Origin: an uncultured Lachnospiraceae bacterium
Lineage (GTDB): Bacteria; Bacillota; Clostridia; Lachnospirales; Lachnospiraceae
Length of the DNA: 8,581 nucleotides
Direction: 5' to 3'
Assembly: GCA_900557385.1 (NCBI GenBank)
Contig: USSP01000069.1
Location: forward strand, 1-8,581
This document shows, in pieces, positions 5,864 through 8,581 of the stretch (positions are counted from its first letter, which is position 1; every line of letters starts with the position of its first letter). The translations under genes and the position numbers were made by a program. Below the pieces are notes generated by a model. The model made no database searches. It saw only the letters and a program-made list of their open reading frames with translations, and was not told the DNA's origin.

Positions 5864-5872
5864 GGTTATACA
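5856..5872. promoter_or_regulatory. Possible operator: TGTATA-N5-TATACA inverted repeat over the MATE -10
   Basis: TGTATA (5856-5861), five bases (CTGGT) and TATACA (5867-5872) form a perfect 6-bp inverted repeat that spans the -10 and the predicted start point of the MATE promoter. A dimeric repressor of the TetR, MarR or GntR type bound here would block initiation. No regulator gene is visible in the window, so the protein is unknown. The arms are AT-rich and partly forced by the -10 sequence itself. Confidence 0.4.
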
Positions 5873-5884
5873 ACGGAGGGTATT

Positions 5885-7225
5885 ATGACACAAAAACAAT
5901 TATTGAAAACAACATTAAACATGGCATGGCCTGCCATACTGGAATCCTTTTTCATCGCTCTCACGGGGTTGATCGACTCCTTTATGGTGTCTTCCCTGGG
6001 TTCCTCTGCCGTGGCAGCCATTGGCCTTACCACACAGCCGAAATTCTTAGGTCTGTCTCTTTTCTTTGCCATGAACGTGGCAATCTCTGCACTGGTAGCA
6101 CGTCGCCGGGGTGAGCAGAAACGGGAGGATGCCAACCGCATCCCCTTCACCGCCGTTACCCTGATTGTGATTTTTGCCATCCTGCTCAGCATCCTTCTGG
6201 TACTGGCAGCTTCTCCCATTATCAATCTTTGCGGTTCTTCGGAGGACACCCATGATATGGCAGTTGCCTACTTTCAGATTATCATGGGCGGTATGATTTT
6301 CAATTGCATCCAGATGGGAATTAACGCCGCACAGCGTGGTGCCGGCAATACCCAGATCACCATGCGGACCAATGTGACCTCCAGCGTGGTCAACATCATT
6401 ATGAATTATTTACTGATTAACGGACACCTGGGTTTCCCTGCCCTGGGCATCCAGGGTGCTGCTCTGGCAACGGTGCTTGGCACGGTAGTGGCATGTATCA
6501 TGAGTATTTTATCCATCCGGAACCCGGAGGGCTTTATCAGTCTGCCCTATATGTTACAGAAAAAACTTTATTTTACGGTTTCCTCCATGAAAAATATCTT
6601 CCATGTGGGCTACAGTGTCTTTTTTGAGCAGGTGCTGATGCGCTTCGGTTTCATGATGACTGCCGTGATGGCGGCACATCAGGGCACCGCAGCTATGGCC
6701 GCACATCAGGTAGGCATGAATATCATGGGGCTTTCCTTTTCCTTTGGAGACGGACTGCAGGCGACAGCTGTGGCACTCATCGGTCGCAGCCTGGGAGAAA
6801 ATAATCCGGAACTTGCCAAGCAGTACGGCACGACCTGTCGGAAAATCGGTTATGTCATTTCCGCCGCATTGGCAATCATCTATTTTGTCGGTGCAGAAGG
6901 ACTCTACCGTCTCTTTTTTGACGATGAAGAGATTATTCAAATCGGTATCAATATCATGCATGTGATTATCTTTGTAGTCATTCTGCAGATTTCCCAGGTA
7001 ATCTACATGGGCTGTCTGCGGGGTGCCGGAGACACGCTTTATACCGCAATTGCCTCCACCATCAGTGTAACCCTCATTCGTACTCTTTTTTCCTGGCTTG
7101 GCTGCTACGTGTTAGGCTGGGGCATCATCGGTATCTGGATGGGTGTGGTTGCCGACCAGTTATCCCGTTTCATTTTCGCTACCGTGCGCTTTAAACAGGG
7201 GCGCTGGACGCAAATCAAAATCTAA
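5885..7225 (+). CDS. MATE-family multidrug/cation antiporter
   Basis: This 446-residue membrane protein has two homologous halves of six predicted helices each, the architecture of MATE exporters, which expel cationic drugs or metabolites in exchange for Na+ or H+. Typical features are P16 and D31 in the first helix region (AWPAILE, LIDSFMV), the GSSAVAAIGL segment (39-48), QRGAGNTQ and GCLRGAGDT as the paired loop motifs of the two halves, and MAAHQVGMNI at the start of the second half. ATG 5885 has GGAGGG (5875-5880) at proper spacing. The frame is open further back to a TTG at 5834, but that TTG belongs to the -35 element. M262 to Q275 shows a small 9-residue near-repeat (MAAHQ twice), matched by 13-nt direct repeats at 6671 and 6698 that differ at one base. 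It diverges from the operon. No terminator was seen after the stop. The substrate is unknown. Confidence 0.93.
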   Translation: MTQKQLLKTTLNMAWPAILESFFIALTGLIDSFMVSSLGSSAVAAIGLTTQPKFLGLSLFFAMNVAISALVARRRGEQKREDANRIPFTAVTLIVIFAILLSILLVLAASPIINLCGSSEDTHDMAVAYFQIIMGGMIFNCIQMGINAAQRGAGNTQITMRTNVTSSVVNIIMNYLLINGHLGFPALGIQGAALATVLGTVVACIMSILSIRNPEGFISLPYMLQKKLYFTVSSMKNIFHVGYSVFFEQVLMRFGFMMTAVMAAHQGTAAMAAHQVGMNIMGLSFSFGDGLQATAVALIGRSLGENNPELAKQYGTTCRKIGYVISAALAIIYFVGAEGLYRLFFDDEEIIQIGINIMHVIIFVVILQISQVIYMGCLRGAGDTLYTAIASTISVTLIRTLFSWLGCYVLGWGIIGIWMGVVADQLSRFIFATVRFKQGRWTQIKI

Positions 7226-7228
7226 TCG

Positions 7229-7257
7229 TTGCACACTTCTCCTGTGTCGTGTAGAAT
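7229..7257 (+). promoter_or_regulatory. Promoter of the purine permease gene
   Basis: TTGCAC (7229-7234, TTG conserved) and TAGAAT (7252-7257, 5 of 6) are separated by exactly 17 nt. The -35 starts 3 nt after the MATE stop codon, so the permease can be expressed independently. A 6-bp dyad, GTGTAG (7249-7254) with CTACAC (7280-7285), brackets the predicted start point and could be an operator. Confidence 0.6.
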
Positions 7258-7263
7258 ACTTGA

Positions 7264-7317
7264 GGGGGTATAAATCACGCTACACTCCGAAACGACTAAC
7301 ATGAAAAGGAGAAGAAG
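7264..7317 (+). promoter_or_regulatory. Short leader of the purine permease mRNA with a 5' hairpin
   Basis: The predicted leader is about 54 nt. Its first bases, GGGGT (7265-7269), can pair with ACTCC (7284-7288) through five pairs including one G-U, closing a 14-nt loop. The Shine-Dalgarno AAGGAG (7306-7311), 6 nt from the ATG, stays unpaired. The leader is too short for a purine riboswitch three-way junction and lacks its conserved loops. Confidence 0.35.
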
Positions 7318-8581
7318 ATGTTAGAAAAACTATTTAAGTTGAAGGAAAACAACACCAATGTAAAAACCGAAGTCATCGCCGGTGTTACCACCTTTATGAC
7401 AATGGCGTATATCCTGGCGGTCAATCCGTCTATCCTGTCTGCTTCCGGCATGGACAGCCAGGCGCTCGTAATCGCAACCGCACTTGCTGCCTTTATCGGT
7501 ACGCTTGCCATGGCACTGCTTGCCAACTATCCCTTTGCACTGGCGCCGGGACTTGGCTTAAACGCTTACTTTGCATACACCGTATGCGGCGAGATGGGTT
7601 ACTCCTGGCAGATTGCTCTGCTGGCCGTTTTTGTAGAAGGTCTGGTTTTCATCCTTCTGTCCCTCACCAATGTGCGTGAGGCAATTTTCAATGCCATTCC
7701 TATGCAGTTAAAGAAGGGCGTATCCGTTGGTATCGGTCTGTTCATTGCCTTCATCGGCTTCCAGAATGCCGGTATCGTTGTGAATTCCGATTCTACTCTG
7801 GTAACTGTGATAGATTTTACTGCTGATTTCCATACCGCAGGTATCTGCGCACTGTTAGCAGTGATCGGCACTTTTATAATTGCCATTCTTCATATTAAAA
7901 AAGTAAAAGGTTCCATCCTGATTGGTATCATTGCTACCTGGATTCTGGGTATTCTCTGCCAGCTCACCGGGCTGTACACCGTAACGCCCGATGCCGGCTA
8001 CTACTCCCTGATTCCTTCCTGGAGTTCCTTTAACTTAGGTGCCATTGGTCTGACCTTCGGACAGTGCTTCCATGCTGATTTCTCCGGTGTCAGCATCCTC
8101 AATTTTATCGTTGTGGTATTTGCGTTCCTGTTTGTGGATATTTTCGATACCCTGGGTACGCTCATCGGATGTGCCAACAAAGCAAATATGTTAGACAAAG
8201 AGGGCAAGCTGCCTCGTATCAAACAGGCGCTTCTGGCTGACGCAATTGCAACCTCTGCCGGTGCGGTTCTGGGTACTTCCACTACCACTACCTTCGTAGA
8301 GAGTTCTGCCGGTGTAGCCGAGGGTGGACGCACCGGTCTGTCAGCCGCAGTAACCGGTCTGCTGTTCTTATTATCCGTATTCCTGGCTCCTGTCTTTGTT
8401 ACCATTCCGGGCTTTGCAACTGCTCCTGCACTGCTGTTCGTTGGTTTCTTAATGATCAGTGCTGTAGTACAGATTGATTTCAACGACTTAACCGAAGCCA
8501 TTCCCGCTTACCTTTGCCTGATAGCAATGCCTCTGATGTACAGCATCTCCGAAGGTATCGCAGTGGGCGTGATCTCTTATT
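7318..8581 (+). CDS. AzgA/PbuG-type purine base permease (partial, 3' end off window)
   Basis: The frame is open from ATG 7318 to the window edge, giving 421 residues. Relatives are usually about 430-480 residues, so only a short C-terminal piece is missing. The sequence is typical of nucleobase:cation symporters for adenine, guanine and hypoxanthine. Family motifs include AGVTTFMTMAYILAVNP (21-37), ALAPGLGLNAYFAY (74-87), GIGLFIAFIGFQNAG (138-152), FVDIFDTLGTLIG (272-284), LLADAIATSAGAVLGTSTTT (305-324) and FVESSAGVAEGGRTG (326-340), the last two contributing to the substrate site. AAGGAG (7306-7311) lies 6 nt before the ATG. It has its own promoter and follows the MATE gene on the same strand. 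Which purine it prefers cannot be read from sequence. A role in taking up bases derived from nucleosides released by the nearby secreted nucleotidase is inference. Confidence 0.93.
   Translation, partial: MLEKLFKLKENNTNVKTEVIAGVTTFMTMAYILAVNPSILSASGMDSQALVIATALAAFIGTLAMALLANYPFALAPGLGLNAYFAYTVCGEMGYSWQIALLAVFVEGLVFILLSLTNVREAIFNAIPMQLKKGVSVGIGLFIAFIGFQNAGIVVNSDSTLVTVIDFTADFHTAGICALLAVIGTFIIAILHIKKVKGSILIGIIATWILGILCQLTGLYTVTPDAGYYSLIPSWSSFNLGAIGLTFGQCFHADFSGVSILNFIVVVFAFLFVDIFDTLGTLIGCANKANMLDKEGKLPRIKQALLADAIATSAGAVLGTSTTTTFVESSAGVAEGGRTGLSAAVTGLLFLLSVFLAPVFVTIPGFATAPALLFVGFLMISAVVQIDFNDLTEAIPAYLCLIAMPLMYSISEGIAVGVISY

Noticed and set aside
5834..5884. N-terminal extension of the MATE protein from a TTG at 5834
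   Set aside because: The TTG is part of the -35 element, has no ribosome binding site, and ATG 5885 has GGAGGG at ideal spacing.
7264..7317. preQ1-type or purine riboswitch in the permease leader
   Set aside because: The hairpin loop does not pair with the A-rich CTAA tail as a preQ1 pseudoknot requires, and the purine riboswitch junction and loop motifs are absent.
7301..7324. Mini-frame ATG to TAG overlapping the purine permease start
   Set aside because: It encodes only a Lys/Arg heptapeptide formed by the Shine-Dalgarno region itself and has no ribosome binding site.
8001..8501. Minus-strand frame of 166 codons opposite the purine permease
   Set aside because: It is antisense to a clearly conserved family sequence and its composition (Ser, Thr, Ala, Lys rich) is that of a shadow frame.

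Overview
The window looks like a Clostridia chromosome, most likely Lachnospiraceae. The evidence is the strong AAGGAG-type ribosome binding sites, a surface-anchored ectoenzyme with a Gram-positive signal peptide, the protein families present, and gene-dense coding DNA set against an AT-rich spacer. The genus cannot be fixed from sequence alone.

Left edge (1 to about 185): the 5' end of an IS200-type insertion sequence. The first 17 codons of tnpA are visible on the minus strand, and behind them lies the left end of the element. Its features fit IS200 biology: a 12-bp hairpin that buries the tnpA Shine-Dalgarno sequence, a terminal hairpin, and on the plus strand a promoter-to-terminator unit of about 73 nt that would make an antisense RNA across the tnpA start.

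Spacer (about 185 to 562): AT-rich and apparently non-coding. It carries an 18-bp perfect palindrome and then an array of four hairpins built from eight copies of a CCTATAAGG half-site. The half-sites alternate in orientation and keep exact spacing (26 bp within each hairpin, 38 bp between hairpins 2 to 4), while most of the DNA between them has drifted. One hairpin has a T-run that fits the end of the minus-strand operon, and another has a T-run in the opposite direction.

Minus-strand operon (5769 down to 563): four tightly packed genes. These encode a secreted, membrane-anchored 5'-nucleotidase/metallophosphatase, an ABC-F ATPase, a PAP2-type phosphatase and an ArsB/SLC13-type anion permease. 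Two junctions have 12-nt gaps in which the upstream stop codon lies inside or against the downstream Shine-Dalgarno sequence. At the last junction the permease Shine-Dalgarno sequence lies just past the PAP2 stop.

Plus-strand genes (5885 to the right edge): a MATE-family efflux transporter, then the first 421 residues of an AzgA/PbuG-type purine base permease that runs off the window. The MATE gene and the operon are divergent, with overlapping back-to-back promoters in a 115-bp gap. The purine permease has its own promoter directly after the MATE stop. A secreted nucleotidase beside a purine permease is compatible with nucleotide scavenging, but they are in separate transcripts and the link is inference.
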